Assembly: GCF_039526385.1 (NCBI RefSeq)
Contig: NZ_BAAAIX010000027.1
Location: 62,001 to 126,000, forward strand
DNA length: 64,000 nt
Direction of reading: 5' to 3'
Origin: Luteococcus peritonei
GTDB lineage: Bacteria; Actinomycetota; Actinomycetes; Propionibacteriales; Propionibacteriaceae
Shown: piece by piece, positions 1 through 7,682 of the stretch
Numbering within the stretch: position 1 is the first letter of the stretch
How the letters are laid out: every line of letters starts with the position of its first letter
The notes under the pieces: generated by a model
What the model was told of the DNA's origin: nothing
The model's input: only the letters and a program-made list of their open reading frames with translations
Databases searched by the model: none
Translations under genes and position numbers: made by a program

Positions 1-70
1 GGTGGAGACGGGATTTGAACCCGTGTACACGGATTTGCAGTCCGTTGCCTCGCCTCTCGGCCACTCCACC
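1..70 (-). tRNA. tRNA-Cys (GCA)
   Basis: Read on the minus strand, the sequence folds as a cloverleaf. The acceptor arms are GGTGGAG and CTCCACC, the T arm carries GGTTCAAATCC, and the anticodon loop is CTGCAAA with anticodon GCA. The discriminator base and any encoded CCA lie beyond the left edge of the window, so the gene is complete except for its 3' end. Confidence 0.95.
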
Positions 71-113
71 AGGTGAAGACCTCACCGATCTGGATGGGGC
101 GAGAGCCTCTCCG

Positions 114-186
114 AGCGGACGACGGGATTCGAACCCGCGACCCTCACCTTGGCAAGGTGATGCTCTACCAACTGAGCCACGTCCGC
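114..186 (-). tRNA. tRNA-Gly (GCC)
   Basis: On the minus strand the acceptor stem GCGGACG pairs with CGTCCGC. The D arm is GCTCAGTTGGTAGAGC, the anticodon loop TTGCCAA carries GCC, and the T arm is GCGGGTTCGAATCCCGT. Position 114 supplies the discriminator base (T). It lies 43 bases from the Cys tRNA on the same strand, so the two may share a transcript. Confidence 0.96.
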
Positions 187-752
187 ACTGCACCAGTTCA
201 GGGCTTCCGTTTCCGGCTGCCGCGTTGCGGTGCGTAGAGAACATTAACCAAGCCTTCGCGGACTTTGCAAATCGAAGTCACACCACTGTCACTTCCAGTC
301 CCTCGATGACTCGTTCAAAGTTCATCTGACAAGGTGCTTCGTTCGCCAGAAAAAGTTCCGGGAGGGCGTCGACGGGACCCCTGCGGCGCTGACTGCCGCC
401 TGTGGTGGTGTTCGCGACCGCACCGGGTGACGGGCCGGTACTGCGCTCCTGGGGACGTGCACCGCGCCCTGTCCTGAGCTGGGGTCATCCTGTGCTCGCG
501 TCCTGGTGGTGGTCCCTCATCACCTGCAGTCAGGTGGCGCTCGGCTCACTCCCCATCCGCCGGGTCCGCGATCGCGGCTGATGGCGCCTCATCGCCCCTG
601 CTGCACCAGGGGCGATCGTGCACGTCGTGCCGTGATGCGGGGTGTGGCCGCCTCCGCGGGGGGCGACGGGCCCCTGGTGCCAGGAGTCGGTCCCGTGCAG
701 ATGGGGCAGGTGCGTTGTCACTGTGAGCCCGGCCCGATGGGTCCGCCCCGAT
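187..752. other. non-coding stretch between tRNA genes
   Basis: I see no convincing gene here. Open frames on both strands are Pro/Arg/Ser-rich, lack ribosome binding sites and contradict each other. One hairpin stands out: TCGCCCCTG (592-600) pairs with CAGGGGCGA (607-615) around a six-base loop. It has no T-run, so I do not call it a terminator. A small RNA cannot be excluded. Confidence 0.5.
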
Positions 753-782
753 TTGCAGGGCTGCGACGATGTGCCCTAGTGT
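753..782 (+). promoter_or_regulatory. candidate promoter of tRNA-Val
   Basis: TTGCAG (753-758) and TAGTGT (777-782) are separated by 18 bases and resemble -35 and -10 boxes of the housekeeping sigma factor. The expected start of transcription falls just before the tRNA 5' end at 795. Confidence 0.5.
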
Positions 783-794
783 TTCTCTTCGCAA

Positions 795-866
795 GGGCGA
801 TTGGCGCAGTGGTAGCGCGCTTCGTTCACACCGAAGAGGTCACTGGTTCGAACCCAGTATCGCCCA
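795..866 (+). tRNA. tRNA-Val (CAC)
   Basis: The acceptor stem GGGCGAT/ATCGCCC closes a cloverleaf with discriminator A at 866. The anticodon stem CTTCG/CGAAG encloses TTCACAC, giving anticodon CAC for the valine codon GUG. The T arm contains GGTTCGAACCC. CCA is not encoded: CCC follows the discriminator. Confidence 0.96.
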
Positions 867-874
867 CCCTTGCG

Positions 875-907
875 AAGGACCCCGGCCAGGCGGCCGGGGT
901 CCTTCGT
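875..907 (+). terminator. terminator after tRNA-Val
   Basis: A perfect 13-bp inverted repeat, AAGGACCCCGGCC (875-887) with GGCCGGGGTCCTT (892-904), has a four-base loop and sits just behind the tRNA. Confidence 0.85.
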
Positions 908-1304
908 CGTTCCGGCCGGTGCGCCCGCAGCCCGCGTGGTGGTGGGCCGTCTCGCACGGTGGATGTTCATCGCGATGTCAGGTCCGCAGGTCAGACTGTG
1001 CCCCGCCGTGACGAACGGGCCGGTGCGCGCCGGTGTGGAAGAAAGTTGAAAGCTGTGAAATCTTCGGCGCTGCCGCATCCCGCCCACGAAGCGTGGCTCG
1101 ATCTGGGCCACTGACGCCCCATTTAGTCGAAAACCGTAAAATCTCTCATGGGATCGCCTGTCTCGGCCATCCCGGAATCTGACCGCATGATGATACGTAA
1201 TCTCACTATGTGGAATTTCGCTTGCAGGCAAGGACTTTTGCGGGAAAGAGTTCGAGCAACGGCAACGGAGCCGCCTTCCAGTCCCCCAGCGGAAAGGCAC
1301 TCAG
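908..1304. other. non-coding leader region upstream of the chelatase gene
   Basis: There is no convincing coding sequence. The stretch 1120-1260 is AT-richer than its surroundings and probably holds the promoter of the gene at 1305. GCGGAAAGG at 1289-1297 provides a ribosome binding site for it. I looked for a cobalamin riboswitch because of the gene's family and did not find the conserved box. Confidence 0.5.
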
Positions 1305-2108
1305 ATGACTGCCCCGGCGTTGATCTTGTTGGCCCACGGCTCCACCGAGCCCCACCAGAATGCTGCCCTGCACCAGCTCCGCGTGCAGATGCAGCAGGCC
1401 CGTCCCGAGCTCAACGTCAACCTCGCCTTCATCGACCGCTGTCCCCCCTCGGGCCCGGCCGTGGTGCAGGCCCTGGCCAGCCGCGGCGTGCGGGAGATGG
1501 TCTTCGTGCCGCTCGACCTGACCCACGCGGTCGAGGCCGACGAGCAGGCCCACGAGTTGCTGCAGCGCGTCCGCATCGCGCATCCCGAGATCGCCTTCAC
1601 CATGTCGCGGCCGCTCGGCCCGGCCACGGACCTGCTGAACGTGCTCGACGTCCGGCTCCGCGAGGCGCTGCGCCAGAGCCACGCCACCGAGGTCGACGCG
1701 TTGGTGCTGTCCACCTCCACCAGCGGCGACACCCGCGGCAACGCCCTGGTGGCGCGTCGCGCCCGCCAATGGGCCTCCCACCACCGCCTCCCGGTGCTGG
1801 TGGCCGTCACCGACGGCGCCGGCCCCGGTGTGGTGCAGGCCATGGCCTCGCTGCGAGCGCAGGGTCGCCGTCACATCGCGGTGGGCAGCTTCTTCATCGC
1901 CGGTGACGAGGGCTTCAGCACCCAGCGCGAGGCGGCGATCGCGGCCGGCGCCGAGGCGGTCTCCGCGCCGATGGGCGGCCACGAGTTCATCCTGGACCTG
2001 GTGATGGCCCGTTACGCCTATGCGGCGATGGAGTTGCTGGATGCCGCCACCACGGCCCAGGAGCCCCAGGAGCCGGCCGAGATCCCGCTCGACGCCATCT
2101 CGCTCTGA
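1305..2108 (+). CDS. sirohydrochlorin chelatase-like protein (CbiX/SirB family)
   Basis: The protein has 267 residues. The family inserts Fe2+ or Co2+ into sirohydrochlorin on the way to sirohaem or cobalamin. The N terminus has the family signature LLAHGS (8-13) with the metal-ligand His, followed by a second CbiX-like half with STSTSGDTRGN near 135-145 and VGSFFIAGDEGF near 205-216. The length matches a duplicated actinobacterial CbiX. The ATG follows GGAAAGG. Neither sulfite reductase nor cobalamin genes are in the window, so the metal (Fe or Co) cannot be decided. Transcription ends at the hairpin 2121-2153. Confidence 0.8.
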   Translation: MTAPALILLAHGSTEPHQNAALHQLRVQMQQARPELNVNLAFIDRCPPSGPAVVQALASRGVREMVFVPLDLTHAVEADEQAHELLQRVRIAHPEIAFTMSRPLGPATDLLNVLDVRLREALRQSHATEVDALVLSTSTSGDTRGNALVARRARQWASHHRLPVLVAVTDGAGPGVVQAMASLRAQGRRHIAVGSFFIAGDEGFSTQREAAIAAGAEAVSAPMGGHEFILDLVMARYAYAAMELLDAATTAQEPQEPAEIPLDAISL

Positions 2109-2120
2109 TCCCGGACGCAG

Positions 2121-2153
2121 GAGAGGGCCGCACCCACCGGGTGCGGCCCTCTC
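2121..2153. terminator. bidirectional terminator between chelatase and ppk2
   Basis: GAGAGGGCCGCACCC (2121-2135) and GGGTGCGGCCCTCTC (2139-2153) form a perfect 15-bp stem with a three-base loop between two convergent genes. Confidence 0.85.
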
Positions 2154-2166
2154 GTCATGCCGGCGG

Positions 2167-3096
2167 TCAGCTGTCCTCGACGCGGCGACGCTCGGCGGCC
2201 ACGTCGAAGTCGGCCTCGGGCCAGGCCAGGTCCATCTGCTCCAGGGTCTCCAGCAGGATCTGCGCCACCGCCCAGTTGCGGTACCACTTGCGATCCGACG
2301 GGATGTGGTACCAAGGCGCGGAGTCGGGATTGCAGCGCTCCAGCAGGTCGCCGTAGGCCTCCATGTAGGCATCCCACTTCTGGCGCGAGTCCACGTCGCC
2401 CGGGTTGTACTTCCAGTACTTCTCCGGGTTGTCCAGCCGCTCCAGCAGCCGGGCCTTCTGCTCGTCGGCGGAGATGTTCAGGAAGCACTTGATGACCCGG
2501 GTGCCACCGGAGACGAGTTCGGCCTCGAAGTCGTTGATCTGCTGGTAGCGGGCCTTCCACTCCTTGATCGGCACCAGCTGGTTGACGCGCCCGATCAGCA
2601 CGTCCTCGTACTGGGAGCGGTCGAAGATGCCGATCATGCCGGCCTGCGGCACCTCCTTGCGGATCCGCCACAGGAAGTCGTGGCGCAGCTCGGCGGCGGT
2701 GGGCGACTTGAAGGCCTTCAGGTGGATGCCCTGCGGGTCCACCATGCCGATGGCATGGCGGATCACGCCACCCTTGCCGGAGGTGTCCATGCCCTGCAGG
2801 ATCACCAGCACGCGCGGTGCCTTGGAGTCCTCCCGTCCGGCGGCGTAGAGGCGCTCCTGCAGGTCGGACAGCCGCGGCTCGATCAGCTCGGCCTGGGCCG
2901 GTGCGTCCTGCTTCCCCTTGCCCGGGAAGCCCGGGGTGGCCGAGGGGTCCAGGGCGGCGACGTCGACCGCGCCGGCGGGGACCCGCAGCAGATCGCGCAG
3001 GCTGGTGTCGGTGCCCACCACGCCCTGCTTCGACTTCTTGGACGCGCCGGAATCCTTGGACTTGTCCGACTTCTTCTTCGATGACTTCTTTGCCAT
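2167..3096 (-). CDS. ppk2: polyphosphate kinase 2 (PPK2)
   Basis: The protein has 309 residues and transfers phosphate between polyphosphate and nucleotides. Walker A is QGMDTSGKGG (101-110). The lid helix region starts at PTAAELRHD (132-140), and Walker B is IFDRSQYEDVL (157-167). These motifs are those of single-domain PPK2. The first 25 residues are a lysine/serine-rich tail (AKKSSKKKS), probably disordered. The start is uncertain: I use the ATG at 3096, but a GTG eight codons upstream (3120) is preceded by GAGG and is equally possible. The subclass (GDP-, ADP- or AMP-using) cannot be set by eye. Confidence 0.9.
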   Translation of the reverse strand: MAKKSSKKKSDKSKDSGASKKSKQGVVGTDTSLRDLLRVPAGAVDVAALDPSATPGFPGKGKQDAPAQAELIEPRLSDLQERLYAAGREDSKAPRVLVILQGMDTSGKGGVIRHAIGMVDPQGIHLKAFKSPTAAELRHDFLWRIRKEVPQAGMIGIFDRSQYEDVLIGRVNQLVPIKEWKARYQQINDFEAELVSGGTRVIKCFLNISADEQKARLLERLDNPEKYWKYNPGDVDSRQKWDAYMEAYGDLLERCNPDSAPWYHIPSDRKWYRNWAVAQILLETLEQMDLAWPEADFDVAAERRRVEDS

Positions 3097-3147
3097 CCAG
3101 ACATCATGGCCCACGGCCACCCTCGATGTCAGCGGACGGGCGCCATT

Positions 3148-4212
3148 TCAGCTGGTGGCGTCAGGCTCGTCGTGGTGGCGGGCCCGGCTGGGCTGCACCC
3201 GCGGCGGCTCACCGGGCATCTTCGGGTACTCGGGCGGATAGGGCATCTCGCCCTCGCCGGCCTCCGCATCGCGCCCGTACCAGGACAGGGCCGTGGCCAG
3301 GCTGCGCGGCGTGGCCGTGTACAGGCCCGCCCACAGGTCGCCATGCTCGGCGAAGCGCTCCGGCATGGTCTGCACCGTGAACCAGGAGGGGTCGACGCCC
3401 TCCACCTCCTCCCAGCGCAGCGGGGCCGAGACCTGGGCGGTGGGCACCGGCCGGATCGAGTAGGGCGAGGCCATCAGCCGGTCGCGCGCCATCTGGTTGA
3501 AGTCCACGAAGATGCGCTCGCCGCGCTCCTCCTTCCACCAGTTCACCGTCACCTGCTCCGGCATCCGTCGGGCCAGCTCACGACCCACCGCGATGGCGGC
3601 GTGGCGGGCGTCGATGAAGTCGCACGGCTCCACCCGGCTGAAGACGTGCAGGCCCCGGCCCCCGCTGGTCTTGACCCACGGCTCGAGTCCGGCCTCCTGC
3701 AGCACCTCGCGCAGCTCGAGGGCGGCGCGCGCCACCTCGGCGAAGCCGGTGCCGGGCTGGGGGTCCAGGTCGATGCGGAGCTGGTCCACGTGCTCGGTGT
3801 CCGGTGCGGTCACCGGCCAGGGATGGAAGCGCAGGGTGCCCAGGTTCAGCATCCAGACCAGGTCCGCCACATGGGTCGGGGTCACCTGTTCGGCGGTGCG
3901 GCCCGAGGGATAGGTGACGGTGGCCACCTCGACGCCCTCCGGCATCCCCTTGGGGGCCTTCTTCTGGTAGAAGGCGTCCCCACGGCCGTCGGCCCGGGTG
4001 GCCATCACGGCGCCCTCGAAGACACCGCCGGGCCAGCGTTCCATGGTGGTGGGGCGACGGTAGAGGCCGGCCAGCAGGCCCTCGCCCACGGCCATCACGT
4101 AGTGCGCCAGGTCGAGCTTGGTGAGGCCCAGCTCGGGGAAGTAGACCTTGTCAGGGCTGGACAGGCGGACCTCGCGGTCTGCGACGCTGAGCATCGTGGC
4201 AGTCTTCGGCAT
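3148..4212 (-). CDS. ligD: LigD-type primase-polymerase domain protein
   Basis: The protein has 354 residues and corresponds to the polymerase domain of LigD, the archaeo-eukaryotic primase-like enzyme of bacterial non-homologous end joining. The metal-binding pair is in RIDLDPQPG (D148, D150), with SGGRGLHVF (183-191) and the third Asp in IFVDFNQ (D237). No ligase or phosphoesterase domain is fused, and no ku gene lies nearby. The ATG at 4212 keeps the gene clear of the divergent msrB (43 bases apart). The frame continues upstream inside msrB, which I reject. The family assignment is firm. The biological role as a stand-alone protein is inferred. Confidence 0.88.
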   Translation of the reverse strand: MPKTATMLSVADREVRLSSPDKVYFPELGLTKLDLAHYVMAVGEGLLAGLYRRPTTMERWPGGVFEGAVMATRADGRGDAFYQKKAPKGMPEGVEVATVTYPSGRTAEQVTPTHVADLVWMLNLGTLRFHPWPVTAPDTEHVDQLRIDLDPQPGTGFAEVARAALELREVLQEAGLEPWVKTSGGRGLHVFSRVEPCDFIDARHAAIAVGRELARRMPEQVTVNWWKEERGERIFVDFNQMARDRLMASPYSIRPVPTAQVSAPLRWEEVEGVDPSWFTVQTMPERFAEHGDLWAGLYTATPRSLATALSWYGRDAEAGEGEMPYPPEYPKMPGEPPRVQPSRARHHDEPDATS

Positions 4213-4255
4213 GGGGCCAAGGGTAGGCTGAAAGACCCCGACCTTGGAGGACATG

Positions 4256-4711
4256 ATGACCAGCGATCCCAGCATCGACCCCACCACCGGCCTCGCCCCG
4301 GTGGGCAAGGTGGTCAAGAGCGAGGCGGAGTGGCGGGCCCAGCTCGACGACCTGGAGTACGCCGTGCTGCGCCAGGCCGCCACCGAGCGCCCCTTCACCG
4401 GCGAGTACACCGACACCACCACCGAGGGCGTCTACCGCTGCCGCGCCTGCGGCACCGAGCTCTTCCGCAGCAACCAGAAGTTCTCCTCGCACTGCGGCTG
4501 GCCCAGCTTCTTCGCGCCGCTGGCCGAGGAGCGGGTCAGCTATGTCCGTGATGACTCGATCCCGGGCCGTCCCCGCATCGAGGTGCGCTGCGCCGCCTGC
4601 GAGTCGCACCTGGGCCATGTCTTCGAGGGCGAGGGCTATGACACCCCCACCGATCTGCGCTACTGCATCAACTCGGTCTGCCTGACCCTGGAGCCCGCGG
4701 ACCAGACCTGA
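4256..4711 (+). CDS. msrB: peptide-methionine (R)-S-oxide reductase MsrB
   Basis: The protein has 151 residues and reduces R-methionine sulfoxide in oxidised proteins. Zinc is held by C62xxC65 and C112xxC115. SSHCGWPSF (77-85) and the catalytic Cys in RYCINS (C137) are present. An extra Cys at 142 could act in disulfide resolution. The start is the second of two adjacent ATGs, because GGAGG at 4246-4250 is five bases from it. A hairpin at 4726-4760 follows. Confidence 0.94.
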   Translation: MTSDPSIDPTTGLAPVGKVVKSEAEWRAQLDDLEYAVLRQAATERPFTGEYTDTTTEGVYRCRACGTELFRSNQKFSSHCGWPSFFAPLAEERVSYVRDDSIPGRPRIEVRCAACESHLGHVFEGEGYDTPTDLRYCINSVCLTLEPADQT

Positions 4712-4725
4712 GCAGCCTGAGCACG

Positions 4726-4760
4726 CTCCCCCCGGGCCGGTGCGGCCGGCCCGGAGGGGC
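4726..4760. terminator. bidirectional terminator between msrB and ribY
   Basis: CCGGGCCGG (4732-4740) pairs with CCGGCCCGG (4746-4754), flanked by CTCCCC and GGGG that can extend the stem. It lies between convergent genes. Confidence 0.7.
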
Positions 4761-5798
4761 TCACGCCAGCACCGAGGCGTCGACGGCCCTCGAGCCGTCC
4801 ACCTTCCTGCTGATCAGCCCCGCCTGGTGCATGAAGTCGGCCATCTCGACGAATCGGTCGGCCGACAGCTTCAGCTCGGGCACCTCCTGCTCGCCCTTCC
4901 ACAGCGGGATCGTCGCCTTCAGGGTGGTCAGCGCATTCTTCTGGGCGGTGGCGGCGTCCAGGCCCGGGATGTGGGCGATGCTGGTGGTGATCGCCGCCTG
5001 CGGGTCCGCGACCACCCCCTGCACGGACTCGACGATGCCGCGGCAGACCTGCTCCACGAGCTCAGGCTGCGACTCCAGGGTGGCCCGGGTGGTGACGATG
5101 GAGGAGCTCACCAGTGGGATCTCGTCGGCGAGCGGGATCTGGCGGACCGCCACACCGTTGGTCGCGAACTGCACCACGTCGTTGTTGCTGAAGCCGACGA
5201 TGGCGTCCACCTTGCGGGTGGCCAGGGCCGCCTGCTGGGTGTAGCCGATGGACTGGATGGTCAGGTCGGTGCGCGCCAGGCCGGCGGTGCGCAGCGCCAC
5301 CTGCAGGCCGAACCAGCTCTCGCCGTACTCCCCCGGGATGCCGACAGTGCGGCCCTTGAGCTGCGCCAGCGAGGTGATCGGGGAGTCCTCGCGCACGATC
5401 ATCACGATCGGGTAGCGCTGGTAGTAGCCGGCCACCGTGACCAGGTCCATCCCCTCGGCATTGGCCTGGACCACCTCGTCGCCGCCGGCGATCACGAAGT
5501 CCTCCTGGCCGGAGGTGAGCGCGGTGAACAGTCCCTCGTCGGCGCCGTGGTGGCGTAGCGTGACCCGGGCACCGCGCCGGGTGAACAGGCCCTTCTCCTG
5601 CGCCCAGTAGAAGGGCGCGAACTGGATGTTGGGGATGTAGGTCAGGCCGATGGTGCAGGCCGGCAGACCCGCGCCCGGGGTGGAGACCTTGGGGCTGGCG
5701 GACTGCTCGGCCTGGCGCACGGCGGTGCCATTGCATCCGGACAGGGCCAGCGCACCGAGGGCGCCGGCGACCAGGCCACGGCGGGAGAGCTGGGTCAT
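4761..5798 (-). CDS. ribY: substrate-binding lipoprotein of a riboflavin-type ABC importer
   Basis: The protein has 345 residues of the NMT1/THI5-like fold. A lipobox ALSGC puts the lipidated Cys at 22. The family segments GLTYIPNIQFAPFYWAQEKG and VGIPGEYGESW are present. The ATG at 5798 is preceded by AAAGG, and the in-frame TTG nine bases upstream has no site. It lies 22 bases behind the permease gene and shares its FMN riboswitch. THI5-like proteins are usually linked to pyrimidine or thiamin precursors. The riboswitch is what argues for riboflavin, as in described RibXY systems. Confidence 0.82.
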   Translation of the reverse strand: MTQLSRRGLVAGALGALALSGCNGTAVRQAEQSASPKVSTPGAGLPACTIGLTYIPNIQFAPFYWAQEKGLFTRRGARVTLRHHGADEGLFTALTSGQEDFVIAGGDEVVQANAEGMDLVTVAGYYQRYPIVMIVREDSPITSLAQLKGRTVGIPGEYGESWFGLQVALRTAGLARTDLTIQSIGYTQQAALATRKVDAIVGFSNNDVVQFATNGVAVRQIPLADEIPLVSSSIVTTRATLESQPELVEQVCRGIVESVQGVVADPQAAITTSIAHIPGLDAATAQKNALTTLKATIPLWKGEQEVPELKLSADRFVEMADFMHQAGLISRKVDGSRAVDASVLA

Positions 5799-5820
5799 GG
5801 GGGTCAACCTTTCGTGGGGA

Positions 5821-6618
5821 TCAGGACTCGCGTCGCTGGGCGTTGACCACGCGGGAACGCCGCTCGACCAGACGAATCAGGGAGTAGAGCAGGGAGGCGA
5901 CGGCGCAGAGCACGATGATGGTGGAGAACATGCCGGCGGTGTCGATGGCCTCGCGCTGCACGGTCAGCACCTGGCCCAGGCCCTTGCCGCCCATCACCAT
6001 CTCCCCCACCACCGCGCCGGTGATGCTCAGTGTGAAGCCATTGCGCAGCCCGGCGAGGCTGTTGGGCAGCGCCAGCGGCCCCTCGATGAAGCACAGCTGG
6101 GCCCAGCGTCCCGCCCCGTCGACACGAGAGGCGTCGACCACCTCGGGGTCGACGTGGCGCAGACCCACCAGCGTGGAGACCAGGATCGGGAAGAAGACCA
6201 TCACGGCGCACAGCAGCATGACCGGCACCAGCCCATAACCCACCCAGAGCACCAGCAACGGCGCCAGGGCGATGGCCGGGACGGCCTGGGTGGCGCCCAG
6301 GAAGGGGTTGACGGCGGCCGAGAACCAGCGGGACTCGTGGATGGCCACCGCGAGCGGCAGGCCCACCAGACAGCCGACCAGGCAGCCTCCCAGCGCCTCC
6401 AGCAGTGTCAGGCCCAGGTGCTGCCACAGCGTGGGCCCGGCCAGGTCACTGACCAGGCGTCGCAGCACGGTGCCCGGCGAGGGCAGCACATAGCCGGGCC
6501 AGTCGGTGAGCTGGACCAGGAGCTGCCAGGCGGCGAGCAGCACCAGGGCGAGCAGCAGCGGCGCGATGATCGCGCGTGTGGAGATCGCCCTGCTGGTGGG
6601 CTGGGTCACCGGTGCCAT
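5821..6618 (-). CDS. ribX: ABC transporter permease, riboflavin-type
   Basis: The protein has 265 residues and is a BPD-type inner-membrane permease with six predicted membrane helices. The EAA-like loop appears in FLGATQAVPAIALAPL, and the C terminus runs into a charged tail. AAGGA precedes the ATG at 6618. It is the first gene after the FMN riboswitch at 6706-6830. No ATP-binding subunit follows in the operon. RibXY systems are described with the same arrangement, presumably borrowing an ATPase. Confidence 0.83.
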   Translation of the reverse strand: MAPVTQPTSRAISTRAIIAPLLLALVLLAAWQLLVQLTDWPGYVLPSPGTVLRRLVSDLAGPTLWQHLGLTLLEALGGCLVGCLVGLPLAVAIHESRWFSAAVNPFLGATQAVPAIALAPLLVLWVGYGLVPVMLLCAVMVFFPILVSTLVGLRHVDPEVVDASRVDGAGRWAQLCFIEGPLALPNSLAGLRNGFTLSITGAVVGEMVMGGKGLGQVLTVQREAIDTAGMFSTIIVLCAVASLLYSLIRLVERRSRVVNAQRRES

Positions 6619-6705
6619 GATTCCTTTCCGCTGCGCTGCGCGAGCGGGGTGACGGCATGTCGGCAGGCGGCCCGGGACGCACTCGTGGGGCGTCGCCAGG
6701 CGCCG

Positions 6706-6830
6706 TGCTTCCTCCCATCCGGACTTTCACCGTCGGTCCCGGAATTCCACCGGATCAACCATCTCGAGCTGCCTCGATCTGGGTCGCGGACTGTCACCGC
6801 CGGCTCGGATTTTCACCGACCCCGGAGCAC
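6706..6830 (-). promoter_or_regulatory. FMN riboswitch (RFN element)
   Basis: On the minus strand the conserved RFN segments occur in order: GGTCGGTGAAAATCCGAGCC, GGCGGTGACAGTCCGCGA, then GATCCGGTGGAATTCCGGG, GACCGACGGTGAAAGTCC and GGATGGGAGGAAGCAC. Stem P1 is closed by GTGCTCC (6830-6824) with GGAAGCAC (6713-6706). The element sits 87 bases upstream of the permease start. CCGCT and AGCGG immediately 5' of the GGAAAGGA ribosome site could form a sequestering stem. FMN binding would be expected to shut the transporter off. Confidence 0.95.
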
Positions 6831-6842
6831 GTAGCAAGGGCC

Positions 6843-6848
6843 AGTATA
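6843..6848 (-). promoter_or_regulatory. -10 box of the riboswitch transcript
   Basis: TATACT on the minus strand lies 12 bases before the start of riboswitch stem P1. The matching -35 position falls in the loop of the upstream hairpin (ATCACG) and is poor, so the promoter may need an extended or alternative recognition. Confidence 0.55.
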
Positions 6849-6850
6849 GG

Positions 6851-6887
6851 CACGAGCGCCGACGTCGTGATGACGTCGGCGCTCGTG
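6851..6887 (-). terminator. terminator after hemQ
   Basis: CACGAGCGCCGACGTC (6851-6866) and GACGTCGGCGCTCGTG (6872-6887) form a perfect 16-bp stem with a five-base loop behind hemQ. It directly abuts the promoter of the riboswitch operon. Confidence 0.85.
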
Positions 6888-6912
6888 GTGGCCGGGGTGG
6901 TGCCGACAGCTG

Positions 6913-7653
6913 TCAGCAGCAGCCGCAGCCGGCCTGGGAGGCGGTGCCCCAGGAGGCGACGATCTCGGACAGCTCGCGGCGACGGCCGGTGAAGAAGGGC
7001 TGCTCCTCGCGCATGTGGCGACGCGCGGCGGCGGCCCGCAGGTCGCGCATCAGGTCCAGGATGCGGTGCAGCTCGTCGCACTCGAAGCTCAGCAGCCACT
7101 CGTAGTCACCCAGGGCGAAGGAGGCCACCGTGTTGGCCCGCACGTCCGGGTAGGGGGCGGCCATCATGCCGTGCTCGCGCAGCATCTGCTTGCGCTCCTC
7201 GTCGGGCAGCAGGTACCACTCGGTGGAGCGAACGAAGGGGTACACGCAGATGTTGCCCAGTGCCTTCTCGCCGGCCAGGAAGGCCGGGATGTGGGCGCGG
7301 TTGAACTCGGCGGCGCGGTGCAGGCCCACCTGGGACCAGACCGGCACCAGGCTCTCCCCCAGCTCGGTGGCGCGCAGCGCGAGGTAGGCGTCCTGCAGGG
7401 TCTCGGAGCTCGGGGCGTGCCACCAGACCATCAGGTCGGCGTCGGCACGGAAACCGGCCACGTCGTACCAGCCCCGGATCACCAGGCCCTTGCCCTCGGT
7501 GGCCTGCTCGATGGCGGCCAGCGCGTCGGCGGCGGCGGTCTCGGAGACCGCGCTGGTGCGCGCGAAGACCGAGTACATCGTGTAGTTGATGTCGGAGTTG
7601 ATGACCTCGGCGTCGATGCCGGCCTGCGGGTCGCTCTGGGGGCTTGCTGTCAT
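6913..7653 (-). CDS. hemQ: coproheme decarboxylase HemQ (ChdC)
   Basis: The protein has 246 residues. It converts coproheme to haem b in the last step of the coproporphyrin-dependent route. Spacing against the actinobacterial enzyme places the distal His at H121 (AHIPAF), the catalytic Tyr at Y138 (CVYPF) and the proximal His at H161 (REHG). These give the same 17- and 23-residue intervals as H118/Y135/H158 in the corynebacterial enzyme. GAGGAGA precedes the ATG. The gene lies 29 bases behind hemE. The C terminus ends in GCGCC, an unusual Cys cluster that could bind metal. Confidence 0.93.
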   Translation of the reverse strand: MTASPQSDPQAGIDAEVINSDINYTMYSVFARTSAVSETAAADALAAIEQATEGKGLVIRGWYDVAGFRADADLMVWWHAPSSETLQDAYLALRATELGESLVPVWSQVGLHRAAEFNRAHIPAFLAGEKALGNICVYPFVRSTEWYLLPDEERKQMLREHGMMAAPYPDVRANTVASFALGDYEWLLSFECDELHRILDLMRDLRAAAARRHMREEQPFFTGRRRELSEIVASWGTASQAGCGCC

Positions 7654-7682
7654 GCTCTTCTCTCCTCGGATCGGGATGGGTG

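Noticed and set aside
592..615. Nine-bp hairpin considered as a terminator
   Set aside because: No gene ends near it on either strand and no T-run follows.
776..1300. Minus-strand open frame covering the Val tRNA
   Set aside because: It overlaps a certain tRNA gene, and its composition is not protein-like.
908..1304. Possible cobalamin riboswitch before the chelatase-like gene
   Set aside because: The conserved B12 box and the core pairing were looked for and not found.
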